From contig NZ_CP074349.1 of the NCBI RefSeq assembly GCF_018343775.1, forward strand, positions 2,842,001-2,906,000: a DNA stretch of 64,000 bases. Direction: 5' to 3'. The notes beneath the pieces were generated by a model. The model had not been told where the DNA came from. It ran no database searches and saw nothing but the letters and a program-made list of their open reading frames with translations. Origin of the DNA: Pseudomonas cichorii. GTDB taxonomy: Bacteria; Pseudomonadota; Gammaproteobacteria; Pseudomonadales; Pseudomonadaceae. The translations under genes were made by a program, and so were the position numbers. Below are positions 62,501 to 64,000 of the stretch, one piece after another. The first letter of the stretch is position 1. Each line of letters begins with the position of its first letter.

Positions 62501-64000
62501 TCGAGCTGGGCATCGGCCCGGATGATCGTGTGGCGATCTGCGTCGAACGTGGTCCTGAAATGATCATCGGCCTGCTGGGCATCCTCAAGTCTGGTGCGGG
62601 TTACGTGCCGATGGACCCGGCGTATCCGGCTGAGCGTCTGGCGTACCTGCTTCAGGACAGCGCGCCCGTGGCCGTACTGGTCCAGCGTGCGACGGCCAAG
62701 GTCTTGGCCCAGGTCAGCGTCCCGGTTATCTGCCTGGATGACGGCAGTCTGCAAGGCATGGGTTTGAACAATCCGCAGGTGGATTCGGCCTCGTCAAACC
62801 TGGCTTATGTGATCTACACCTCGGGCTCTACCGGTCTGCCGAAGGGCGTACAGGTCGAGCATCGCAACGTGGCACGGCTGTTCTCGGCGACCCAGTCGTG
62901 GTTTGAGTTCGGCCCGACCGATACCTGGGCGCTGTTCCACTCCTTTGCCTTTGACTTCTCGGTCTGGGAAATCTGGGGCGCGCTGGTACACGGTGGCGAA
63001 TTGCTGATCGTGCCGCAACTGGTCAGCCGCTCGCCTCAGGAATGCTATGCCTTGATTTGCGAGGCTGGCGTGACGGTGTTGAACCAGACGCCAAGTGCTT
63101 TCCGTCAGTTGATTGCGGCCCAAGGCGAAAGCCAGCAGTCGCACTCGTTGCGTCAGGTGATCTTTGGTGGTGAAGCCCTGGAAACCGGGATTCTCAAGCC
63201 GTGGTACGCCCGTGCGGTGAACGCCGGAACGCAACTGGTCAACATGTACGGCATTACCGAAACCACGGTACACGTGACTTATCGTGCGCTGGAAGCGGCG
63301 GATGCCTTGCACGCGGGTGTCAGCCCGATTGGCGTGCGAATTCCTGATTTGCAGACCTATGTGCTGGATGCCAACCGTGAGCCCGTGCCGGTCGGTGTGG
63401 TCGGTGAGTTGTATGTCGGCGGTGCAGGCGTGGCACGGGGTTACCTGAACCGCCCTGAATTGAATGAAGAGCGTTTCATTGCTGATCCGTTCAGCCAACG
63501 TCCGGGAGCTCGTCTGTACCGCACCGGCGACCTGGCTCGCTGGACCGCCGAAGGCAGCCTCGATTACCTGGGCCGTAACGACGATCAGGTGAAGATCCGC
63601 GGTTTCCGTATCGAGCTGGGTGAAGTTGAAGCCCAGCTTGCAGCCTGCAATGGCGTACGCGAAGCGGTGGTTATCGCTCGCGAAGACGTTCCGGGCGACA
63701 AGCGTCTGGTGGCTTATGTCATTCCAGAAGAAAACGTGACGCCATCTGCCGCTGACCTGCGCGACCAACTGTTGCAAGCCTTGGCCGAGCACATGCTGCC
63801 AAGTGCCTTTGTGATGCTGGAATCGCTACCGCTGACTACTAACGGCAAGCTGGACCGCAAGGCGCTGCCTGTGCCGGATCAATCGGCATTGGCCAGCCGG
63901 GCCTATGAAGCGCCGCAAGGCAAAGTCGAAACGGCGATTGCCGAACTCTGGCAGGAATTGCTGGGTGTTGAGCAAGTGGGTCGTCATGACCACTTCTTCG
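38389..64000 (+). CDS. Giant lipopeptide non-ribosomal peptide synthetase, starter plus eight modules (3' end outside window)
   Basis: One frame stays open from the ATG at 38389 (AAGGAG at 7-nt spacing) to the window end: 8537 complete codons, unfinished. Domains are Cstarter-A-T followed by seven C-A-T modules; the last T is cut before its serine motif. The starter C has an intact HHLIIDG. All seven internal C domains carry the Pseudomonas dual condensation/epimerization signature (PGGxANxQDIYxLxPLQEGILYH). Phosphopantetheine serines are at residues 1016, 2114, 3182, 4250, 5318, 6386 and 7458. Predicted order: Thr, Pro, Ala, Ala, Ala, Ala, Val, Thr. Syringopeptin-, corpeptin- and fuscopeptin-type peptides also begin acyl-Dhb-Pro. 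No thioesterase, MbtH-like or LuxR gene is seen within the window. Confidence 0.95.
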   Translation, partial: MNQSLSVPDTYPLTAAQRDIWLDQAVNSDIPLYNLVGYAPIKGNIDGERLQRAATKLIRRHDALRMVLLHGTGDDGLPVQAFVDHPSLQMTLHDFSGHEDPDTAIREFVRARAQVPFKMDGSPLIRMQLLRVSENLSCFCLEAHHLIIDGWGISLLLTDLAELYEADDASDDSQAPSYVQFIQDDIAYRYSKRYARDQDYWLNKYQDVPEPLLEPRHRSGSGLAPSGQVSRSYPPALLERIDQVAQPLQCSRFQVLMAALYVYFMRTSRREEVVLGLPILNRSNANFRKTMGLFTQVSAVRLRFDAELSFGELATEIAGVLKQDYRNQRFPLSEMNRSLGLLRDGRGQVFDVSVSYELTDQRLTFDGAPAYIVKCNSGYEQTPLAIYIRSNAHTDEFFMDFIYNEAFFQADEVESLAERFMHILEQGLQDPNLQVRAFNLPTPAEARLFEAWNQNHEQAAVQDYQTIHGQFEAQAQARPDAVALLHEGQSVTYGQLNAQANQVAHRLRQLGAGPDNRVGICVDRGPLMIIGLLGILKAGAGYVPLDPAYPRERLTFMLDDSMPLALLTESAHLEHLPTQDIPLLLLDQPEASGIAGQSQENPQVVGLEPEHLAYVIYTSGSTGLPKGVMVEHRNVLRLFSATREWFDFGTDDVWALFHSFAFDFSVWEIWGALLHGGSLLLVPQLTTRSPEACYDLLCEAGVTVLNQTPSAFRQIIAAQGENPRPHALRQVIFGGEALDTSILKPWYARQANAATQLFNMYGITETTVHVTCYPLSKDDVEGGVSPIGKRIPDLRLYLLDDHGQPVPPGVVAELYVGGAGVARGYLNRPELNTERFLADPFDATPHARMYRSGDLARWTKDGSLDYLGRNDDQVKVRGFRIELGEIESRLAACAGVREAVVIARQDEPGDKRLVGYVIPEAGQSPTAADLRSELLENLADYMVPTAFVLLSDFPLTTNGKLDRKALPVPDAEAFARREYEAPQGPVETLLAGLWGELLGVERISRHDQFFELGGDSLRAVKLIERMREVGLHVDVRVLFGQPTLRVLAATAGSGREVAVPANLIEPGVQRITPQMLPLARLSQEQIDAVVAGVPGGVANVQDIYALVPLQEGILYHYLSTPEGDPYLLQGTLRMDSRAHVDSFVQALQAVVARHDILRTSIAWEGLDEPVQVVWREAPLRVHEHALHVIDGDIAAQLQARLDPRHMRFDLRQAPLLELHLAQDTARGGWVAVILLHHLIDDATSLRILGMEIQAHIDGRSAELAASVPYRNYVAQSRLGISREEHEAFFSSALGDVNEPTLPFGLQDVQGDGIAIEQAVVALDDQLAQRLRAHARELGVSNASIHHLAWGQVVGRLSGRDDVVFGTVLMGRMQGGQDADRALGMFINTLPLRVPALGASIRAAIRTTHERLAALLGHEHAPLALAQRCSGVAAPTPLFSALLNYRHAAVGASAGEATTVLKWAGFELSGGEERTNFPLSLSVDDLGEAFSLTVQVVPGIGAHRIADYMHAVLAELADALDRTGEVELQSLAYMPDAERQQLLHGFNACDEAYASGLLVHQLFEAHAEQQPDALAVTFESQRVSYGELNRQANRIAHRLLELGVGFDDRVAICCRRSPEMIAGLLGILKAGAGYVPLDPDYPAERLEYMLSDSAPKAVLSQASVAELFKDSIVPGVLLDGLAEGAEEFSRQPDHNPELAALGLAPQHLAYVIYTSGSTGQPKGVAMPHAPLVNLMQWQLAEGIRSGNPAPATVQFAALGFDVAFQEIFSTLCAGAPLSLIHADTRLDLRKLYLHLCEARIERLYLPCIALQALAEALIDYPALREQTCALREVVTAGEQLRITAPIRALFEHLSECRLHNHYGPTESHVTTSCTLPVNVAHWPTLPAIGVPVANTRIYLLDAQFQPVPVGVAGEIYIGGICVARGYLNRDDLTAERFLRDPFTDGRLYKTGDLGCRSSDGVIEYLGRNDDQIKIRGFRVELGEIESRLTDHLCVRDAAVVAREDNPGDKRLVAYFTQQPGQEPASADVLRAHLQACLPDYMVPAAYVELEKMPVSANGKLDRRSLPVPDATAFVSQAYEAPRGNIETTLAGLWSQILGVAQVGRHDHFFELGGHSLLAVKLIERMRKLDMEADVRVLFSQPTLSALAAAVGGVEEARQIPDNGIPEGCEHITASMLTLLDLEQNEVDRIVAAMPGGAANIQDIYPLAPLQEGILYHHISAEQGDPYLLQAAFAMDSRAQLDSFITALQSVIDRHDILRTALIWDGLEQPLQVVLRKARLIVEILDLDASAGDIASQLQALFDPRDLRLDLGQAPLMRMACAHDETNQRWVAILLFHHIALDHTALEVMQHEMQLILSGESTGLEMPMPYRRYVAQARMAVSQAAHESFFREMLTDVDEPTLPLGLQEVQGDGRGVEESRFKLDAALSARLRGLSRKLGVSPASLHHLAWAQVVGNLSGRSDVVFGTVLLGRMQAGSGAERALGMFINTLPVRVALGAVSVSQGVRQTHARLTALLGHEHASLALAQRCSGVPASMPLFSALLNYRHSPIQSDEEVERWGGAEVLEVMERTNYPFMLSVDDLGEGFLLTVQTVAAIASQRVAGYMSTALESLADALESAPDLPLHALKILPAQERDEVISGFNATQAPYPLDQTVHGLFEAQVERTPDAIALVFGDEHLSYGELNQRANRLAHHLRSQGVVPDARVAICVERGIDMVVGLLAILKAGGGYVPLDPAYPLERIAYMLEDSAPAAVLAQSSTLDLLSAADVPVINFDQPDWQEKSVSNPVIEGLTPAHLAYVIYTSGSTGLPKGVMIEHRNTVNFLTWAQQAFEPEVLAKTLFSTSLNFDLAVYECFAPLISGGSIEVVKNVLALQEGQHDVTLINTVPSALKALLESGGLQEGVHTVNVAGEALKGSLVESLFEQTSVQRLCNLYGPSETTTYSSWVAMDRANGFAPHIGKPVANTQFYLLDEHRQPVPFGVPGEIYIGGAGVARGYLNRDDLTAERFLEDPFNAGARMYRTGDLGRWLADGNIEYLGRNDDQVKIRGFRIELGEIETKLARHESVKETVVMAREDVPGDKRLVAYFTSTVAEVDLETLRAHLQGQLPEYMVPAAYVHLEKLPLTPNGKLDRKALPAPDLQSLISRGYEAPQGSVETTLAQIWAEVLQVERVGRHDHFFELGGHSLLAVKLIEKMRQQGLSADVRVLFSQPTLMALAAAVGSGTEIRVPANLIEPGCTHITPDMLPLVTISEEQLEQVIASIPGGAANIQDIYPLAPLQEGILYHHLAAKQGDPYVLQAAFEFADKGRLDAFSNALQSVIERHDILRTSLYWEGLDEPVQVVWRQATLGMEHLELDLEQGDIASQLQARFDTRQHRMDIRLAPLMQIAYAQDSATQRWVALLLFHHMALDHTALEVVQHEMEAWLLGDTGHLNEPVPYRNYVAQVRLSNDSQAQEAFFRDMLGDLDEPTLPFGLHEVQGEERGIEEHRLTLDLPLSKRLRAHARQLGVSVASLHHLAWGQVLSAASGRDDVVFGTVLVGRLNGGEGADRALGMFINTLPLRLQLGAGEVKAGVRETHARLSALLAHEHAPLALAQRCSGVPASTPLFSALLNYRYSAAPGEYSLSPAWEGIEPLKSEERTNYPLTLSVDDQGEGFELTVLVQDGIGAARVASYMNTALTELADALENTPTAPLYSVSVLPAEELTQLLHGYNDTVAEYPLEQTVHGLFEAQVERTPNAVALVFGGEQLSYAELNQRANRLAHHLRSQGVVPDSRVAICVERGIEMVVGLLAILKAGGGYVPLDPAYPAERIAYMLEDSAPAAVLAQSATLDLVSAAGVPVINLDQCDWQDKSVSNPVVEALTPAHLAYVIYTSGSTGLPKGVMIEHRNTVNFLTWAQQAFESEVLAKTLFSTSLNFDLAVYECFAPLISGGSIEVVKNVLALQEGQHDVTLINTVPSALKALLESGGLQEGVHTVNVAGEALKGSLVESLFEQTNVQRLCNLYGPSETTTYSSWVAMDRANGFAPHIGKPVANTQFYLLDEHRQPVPFGVPGEIYIGGAGVARGYLNRDDLTAERFLEDPFNAGARMYRTGDLGRWLADGNIEYLGRNDDQVKIRGFRIELGEIEAKLARHESVKETVVMAREDVPGDKRLVAYFTSSVAEINLETLKVHLQGQLPEYMVPAAYVHLEKLPLTPNGKLDRKALPAPDLQSLISRGYEAPQGETETTLAQIWAEVLQVERVGRHDHFFELGGHSLLAVKLIEKMRQQGLSADVRVLFSQPTLAALAAAVGSGTEIRVPANLIEPGCTHITPDMLPLVTISEEQLEQVIASIPGGAANIQDIYPLAPLQEGILYHHLSAEQGDPYVLQAVFGFANQERLNAFTGALQSVIERHDILRTSLYWEGLDEPLQVVWREATLGVEHLELDLEQGDIASQLQARFDTRQHRMDIRQAPLMRIAYAHDPVNQRWVAFLLFHHLALDHTALEVVQHEMESWLLGDTQSLSEPVPYRNYVAQARLGTDREAQEVFFRDMLGDLDEPTLPFGLHEVQGEGRDIEEHRLPLDLDLSKRLRAQARQLGVSVASLHHLAWGQVVSAASGRDDVVFGTVLMGRLNGGEGADRALGMFINTLPLRLQLGAGEVKAGVRETHARLSALLAHEHAPLALAQRCSGVPASTPLFSALLNYRYSAAPGEYSLSRAWEGIEPLKGEERTNYPLTLSVDDQGEGFELIVLVQNGIGAARVTAYMNTALTRLVEALEQNPQASLGSLSVLPQDELEQVLRGFNATDAEYPLDQTVHGLFEAQAERTPQAIALVFGDEHLSYGELNQRANRLAHHLRGQGVVPDARVAICVERGIDMVVGLLAILKAGGGYVPLDPAYPLERIAYMLEDSAPAAVLAQTATLELVSAADVPVVNLDQPDWQDKSVSNPLIEGLTPAHLAYVIYTSGSTGLPKGVMIEHRNTVNFLTWAQQAFEPEVLAKTLFSTSLNFDLAVYECFAPLISGGSIEVVKNVLALQDGEHDITLINTVPSALKALLEFGGLQAGVHTVNVAGEALKGSLVESLFEQTSVQRLCNLYGPSETTTYSSWVSMDREDGFAPHIGKPVANTQFYLLDEHRQPVPFGVPGEIYIGGAGVARGYLNRDDLTAERFLEDPFNAGARMYRTGDLGCRLTDGNIEYLGRNDDQVKIRGFRIELGEIEAKLARHESVKETVVMAREDVPGDKRLVAYFTSSVAEINLEILKAHLQGQLPEYMVPAAYVHLDKLPLTPNGKLDRKALPVPDLQSLISRGYEAPQGNVETTLAQIWAEVLQVERVGRHDHFFELGGHSLLAVKLIEKMRQQGLSADVRVLFSQPTLAALAAAVGSGTEIRVPANLIEPGCTHITPDMLPLATISEEQLEQVIASIPGGAANIQDIYPLAPLQEGILYHYLVTEDDDPYAVQTLFGFASEERLNAFSGALQSVIERHDILRTSFFWEGLDEPVQVVWRQVHLEVEALELDPAQGDIGAQLEARFDARQYRMDIRQAPLLRIVYAHDPVNQRWVGLLLSHHLILDNTALAVVTQEMEACLLNTTQHFNESVPYRNYVAQSRLGVDQAAHEAFFRSVLGDLDEPTLPFGLHEVQGDGYSVEEHHLALDRDLSLRLRAQARQLGVSVASLHHLAWAQVLSAASGRDDVVFGTVLMGRLSGGEGADRALGMFINTLPLRLQLNALEARTGVRETHARLSALLAHEHAPLALAQRCSAVPASTPLFSALLNYRYSAAPDEHSPSPAWEGIEPLKGSERTNYPLTLSVNDQGEGFELTVLVQEGIGAARVAAYMSAALAGLVAALENTPAAPLHEISVLPAEELTQLLHGYNDTDAEYPLDQTVHGLFEAQAERTPQAIALVFGGERLSYGELNQRANRLAHHLRGQGVVPDARVAICVERGIDMVVGLLAILKAGGGYVPLDPAYPLERIAYMLEDSAPAAVLAQTATLELLSAADVPVVNLDQPDWQDKSVSNPLIEGLTPAHLAYVIYTSGSTGLPKGVMIEHRNTVNFLTWAQQAFEPEVLAKTLFSTSLNFDLAVYECFAPLISGGSIEVVKNVLALQEGQHDVTLINTVPSALKALLESGGLQEGVHTVNVAGEALKGSLVESLFEQTSVQRLCNLYGPSETTTYSSWVAMDRANGFAPHIGKPVANTQFYLLDEHRQPVPFGVPGEIYIGGAGVARGYLNRDDLTAERFLEDPFNAGARMYRTGDLGRWLADGNIEYLGRNDDQVKIRGFRIELGEIEAKLARHESVKETVVMAREDVPGDKRLVAYFTSSVAEINLEILKAHLQGQLPEYMVPAAYVHLEKLPLTPNGKLDRKALPAPDLQSLISRGYEAPQGETETTLAQIWAEVLQVERVGRHDHFFELGGHSLLAVKLIEKMRQQGLSADVRVLFSQPTLMALAAAVGSGTEIRVPANLIEPGCTHITPDMLPLVTISEEQLEQVIASIPGGAANIQDIYPLAPLQEGILYHHLSAEQGDPYVLQAVFGFANQERLNAFTGALQSVIERHDILRTSLYWEGLDEPVQVVWREVQLGVEEVEVDIALDAVTQLQQRFDTRQHRMDIRQAPLMRIAYAHDPANQRWVAFLLFHHLVMDHTALEVVSHEMESWLLGDTQPLSEPVPYRNYVAQARLGADREAQEAFFRDMLGDLDEPTLPFGLHEVQGDGCAVEEHREALDRDLSLRLRAQARQLGVSVASLHHLAWAQVLSAASGRDDVVFGTVLMGRLSGGEGADRALGMFINTLPLRLQPGAHKAQTVIRETHARLSALLAHEHAPLSLAQRCSGVPASTPLFSALLNYRYSAAPGEHSLSPAWEGIEALQGEERTNYPLTLSVDDQGEGFELTVLVQEGVGAARVVAYMSTALARLVEALEQSSHAAFSSVSVLPEDEREQLLHRFNDSGTDYPRDRSVHALFEQQVAERPEALAAVHGEQSLTYAELNSRANRLAHHLISQGVIAGDAVAILLPRSLDLLVAQLAINKCAAVYVPLDVNAPQERQAFMVQDSGARQILTHGDLDVPQGVARIDLDRLDLCQQHGDNPKLTCSSESAAYIMYTSGSTGTPKGVLVPHRAIARLVINNGYAEFKASDRVAFASNPAFDASTLDVWAPLLNGGCVVVVDQDVLLSLPEFKALLLEQSVSVLWMTAGLFHQYASGLHDAFAQLRYLIVGGDVLDPTVIAQVLKNGAPGHLLNGYGPTEATTFSATHEIKAVGEGSIPIGKPLANTRLYVLDARQQPVPLGVTGELYIGGDGVALGYLNRADLTEQVFVADPFSTDPAARLYRTGDLACWLADGTVEYRGRNDQQVKIRGFRIEPGEIETRLASHEAVREAVVLVREDVPGDKRLVAYFTATSTEVDLDALRTHLQGQLPDYMVPAAYVQLDSLPLTNNGKLDRKALSAPDHQAFINRGYEAPQGETETTLAQIWAEVLQVERVGRHDHFFELGGHSLLAVKLIEKMRQEGLSADVRVLFSQPTLAALAAAVGSGTEIRVPANLIEPGCTRITPDMLPLLTIGEEQLEQVVASIPGGAANIQDIYPLAPLQEGILYHYLTAEAGDPYVLQAQYAFDSREHLDIFVQALQSVIERHDILRTAVLWTGLDEPVQVVCRNVTLQPQWVDLDPADGPVTEQLSERFDARHYRLDLTRAPLLHLACAEDKEQNRWVATLLFHHLILDHTALEVIQLEMQAFLLGTADRLGEPVHYRNYVAQARLGVEPAVHEAFFRDMLGDIDEPTLPFGMHDVQGDGRGIEEVHHPVDLQLSVRLRHQARQLGISAASLVHLAWALVLGKVSATDDVVFGTVLLGRMQGGEGADRALGMFINTLPLRVSLDLHSVRRSVSNIHERLTALLAHEHASLALAQRCSGVAAPAPLFSALLNYRHSAAAESNESLQAWDGMHVLGGSERTNYPLTLNVDDLGEGFKLTALAVASIGAQRICNYMQVALEQLTEALEQAPQTPLGSLSILPDSEREQLLHQWNASDSTFADDHLIHRAFEAWAVSNPSASAIRFENRRLTYGELNAQANRVAHRLIELGIGPDDRVAICVERGPEMIIGLLGILKSGAGYVPMDPAYPAERLAYLLQDSAPVAVLVQRATAKVLAQVSVPVICLDDGSLQGMGLNNPQVDSASSNLAYVIYTSGSTGLPKGVQVEHRNVARLFSATQSWFEFGPTDTWALFHSFAFDFSVWEIWGALVHGGELLIVPQLVSRSPQECYALICEAGVTVLNQTPSAFRQLIAAQGESQQSHSLRQVIFGGEALETGILKPWYARAVNAGTQLVNMYGITETTVHVTYRALEAADALHAGVSPIGVRIPDLQTYVLDANREPVPVGVVGELYVGGAGVARGYLNRPELNEERFIADPFSQRPGARLYRTGDLARWTAEGSLDYLGRNDDQVKIRGFRIELGEVEAQLAACNGVREAVVIAREDVPGDKRLVAYVIPEENVTPSAADLRDQLLQALAEHMLPSAFVMLESLPLTTNGKLDRKALPVPDQSALASRAYEAPQGKVETAIAELWQELLGVEQVGRHDHFF
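41551..44844 (+). other. NRPS module 2: C - A(Pro) - T
   Basis: Residues 1055-2152. The C domain has HHLIDDA and HYLSTPEGD, departing from the HH.....GD dual C/E pattern by Tyr for the second His; it accepts the Thr/Dhb donor, which has no stereocentre once dehydrated. The A-domain code is D-V-Q-Y-V-A-H-V-T (FDVAFQEIF, YLPCIAL, VVTAGEQ, NHYGPTESHVT), matching proline codes such as DVQ(F/Y)VAHVV. T domain LGGHS, Ser2114. Confidence 0.82.
44845..48048 (+). other. NRPS module 3: dual C/E - A(Ala) - T
   Basis: Residues 2153-3220. C domain with HHISAEQGD and HHIALDH, complete for the dual C/E pattern. A-domain code D-L-Y-N-N-A-L-T-Y (FDLAVYECF, INTVPS, VNVAGEA, NLYGPSETTTY), the alanine code of Pseudomonas lipopeptide synthetases. 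T domain Ser3182. First Ala module of the 3204-bp array. Confidence 0.8.
48049..51252 (+). other. NRPS module 4: dual C/E - A(Ala) - T
   Basis: Residues 3221-4288. C domain with HHLAAKQGD and HHMALDH. A-domain code again D-L-Y-N-N-A-L-T-Y (Ala). T domain Ser4250, exactly 1068 residues after the previous one. Confidence 0.8.
51253..54456 (+). other. NRPS module 5: dual C/E - A(Ala) - T
   Basis: Residues 4289-5356. C domain with HHLSAEQGD and HHLALDH. A-domain code D-L-Y-N-N-A-L-T-Y (Ala), with small substitutions near the pocket (DGEHDITL, LLEFGGLQAG) that distinguish it from modules 3, 4 and 6. T domain Ser5318. A 131-bp block of its C domain (51439-51569) is identical to module 7 (57847-57977). 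Confidence 0.8.
54457..57660 (+). other. NRPS module 6: C with altered epimerization motif - A(Ala) - T
   Basis: Residues 5357-6424. The C domain reads HYLVTEDDD (5418-5426), where the dual C/E pattern expects HH.....GD, so both the second His and the Gly are changed; the downstream motif is SHHLILDN. A-domain code D-L-Y-N-N-A-L-T-Y (Ala); its core is nearly identical in DNA to module 3. T domain Ser6386. Confidence 0.8.
57661..60876 (+). other. NRPS module 7: dual C/E - A(Val) - T
   Basis: Residues 6425-7496. C domain with HHLSAEQGD and HHLVMDH. A-domain code D-A-L-W-I-G-G-T-F (FDASTLDVW, LWMTAG, LIVGGDV, NGYGPTEATTF), a valine-type code; Ile or Leu cannot be fully excluded. The A domain differs from the Ala modules throughout. 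T domain Ser7458; the module is 12 bp longer than the Ala modules. Confidence 0.78.
60877..64000 (+). other. NRPS module 8: C - A(Thr) - T (truncated by window end)
   Basis: Residues 7497-8537. C domain with HYLTAEAGD (Tyr for the second His) and HHLILDH. A-domain code D-F-W-N-I-G-M-V-H, identical to module 1, so threonine, possibly dehydrated to Dhb or kept as allo-Thr. The T domain begins (QGKVETAIAELWQELLGVE) but the window ends at HDHFF, before the LGGxS motif. Confidence 0.8.

Noticed and set aside
1..64000. tRNA, rRNA, insertion sequences, integrases or prophage genes
   Set aside because: None was recognised on either strand. The NRPS locus carries no visible mobility gene inside this window.

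Overview
The window is GC-rich, densely coded gammaproteobacterial DNA. Several features point to a plant- or soil-associated Pseudomonas, plausibly near the P. syringae / P. cichorii / P. corrugata lipopeptide producers: a DUF1652 gene, REP-like intergenic palindromes with a CGCGAATGAATTCGCTCC core, and a Pseudomonas-style lipopeptide NRPS whose elongation C domains carry the dual condensation/epimerization signature. Species is not proven by what is seen here.

Positions 1-15.7 kb are housekeeping and catabolic genes: the 3' part of a HelD-type helicase, a small DUF1652 protein, a polyamine-type solute-binding protein without its ABC partners, a chemoreceptor, a membrane-anchored histidine phosphatase, a DUF1989 protein and a polysaccharide-deacetylase lipoprotein. 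Then come a minus-strand pair (MHS-type transporter plus amidohydrolase), two tandem LysR regulators, and a divergent ydiJ-type FAD/Fe-S dehydrogenase.

Positions 15.7-29.7 kb mix redox and uptake functions: a Tat-exported dienelactone hydrolase, a DUF2946 + TonB-receptor pair that looks metal related, a lodA/lodB-type quinoprotein oxidase and its flavoprotein maturase, a ribose-type sugar ABC operon, a second TonB receptor, and a DUF3574 lipoprotein.

Positions 29.9-64 kb are a lipopeptide locus: a diaminobutyrate-type aminotransferase, a three-gene RND efflux operon in the order outer-membrane factor, fusion protein, pump (same arrangement as PseABC of syringomycin/syringopeptin producers), a LysE-type exporter, a small DUF2158 gene, and an NRPS that starts at 38389 and is still open at the window end (at least 8537 codons). 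It has a starter C domain and eight modules. The A-domain specificity residues, read by hand, give fatty acyl-Thr(Dhb)-Pro-Ala-Ala-Ala-Ala-Val-Thr(Dhb)-..., an N-terminus of the syringopeptin/corpeptin/fuscopeptin type. The four Ala modules belong to a tandem array with an exact 3204-bp period and contain blocks that are almost identical at the DNA level, a sign of recent duplication or gene conversion.

A plausible division of labour is that the aminotransferase supplies diaminobutyrate for later modules, the NRPS assembles the lipopeptide, and the RND system exports it. Upstream of the NRPS lie two imperfect dyads resembling the syr-syp box. No tRNA, rRNA, CRISPR array or insertion sequence was recognised.
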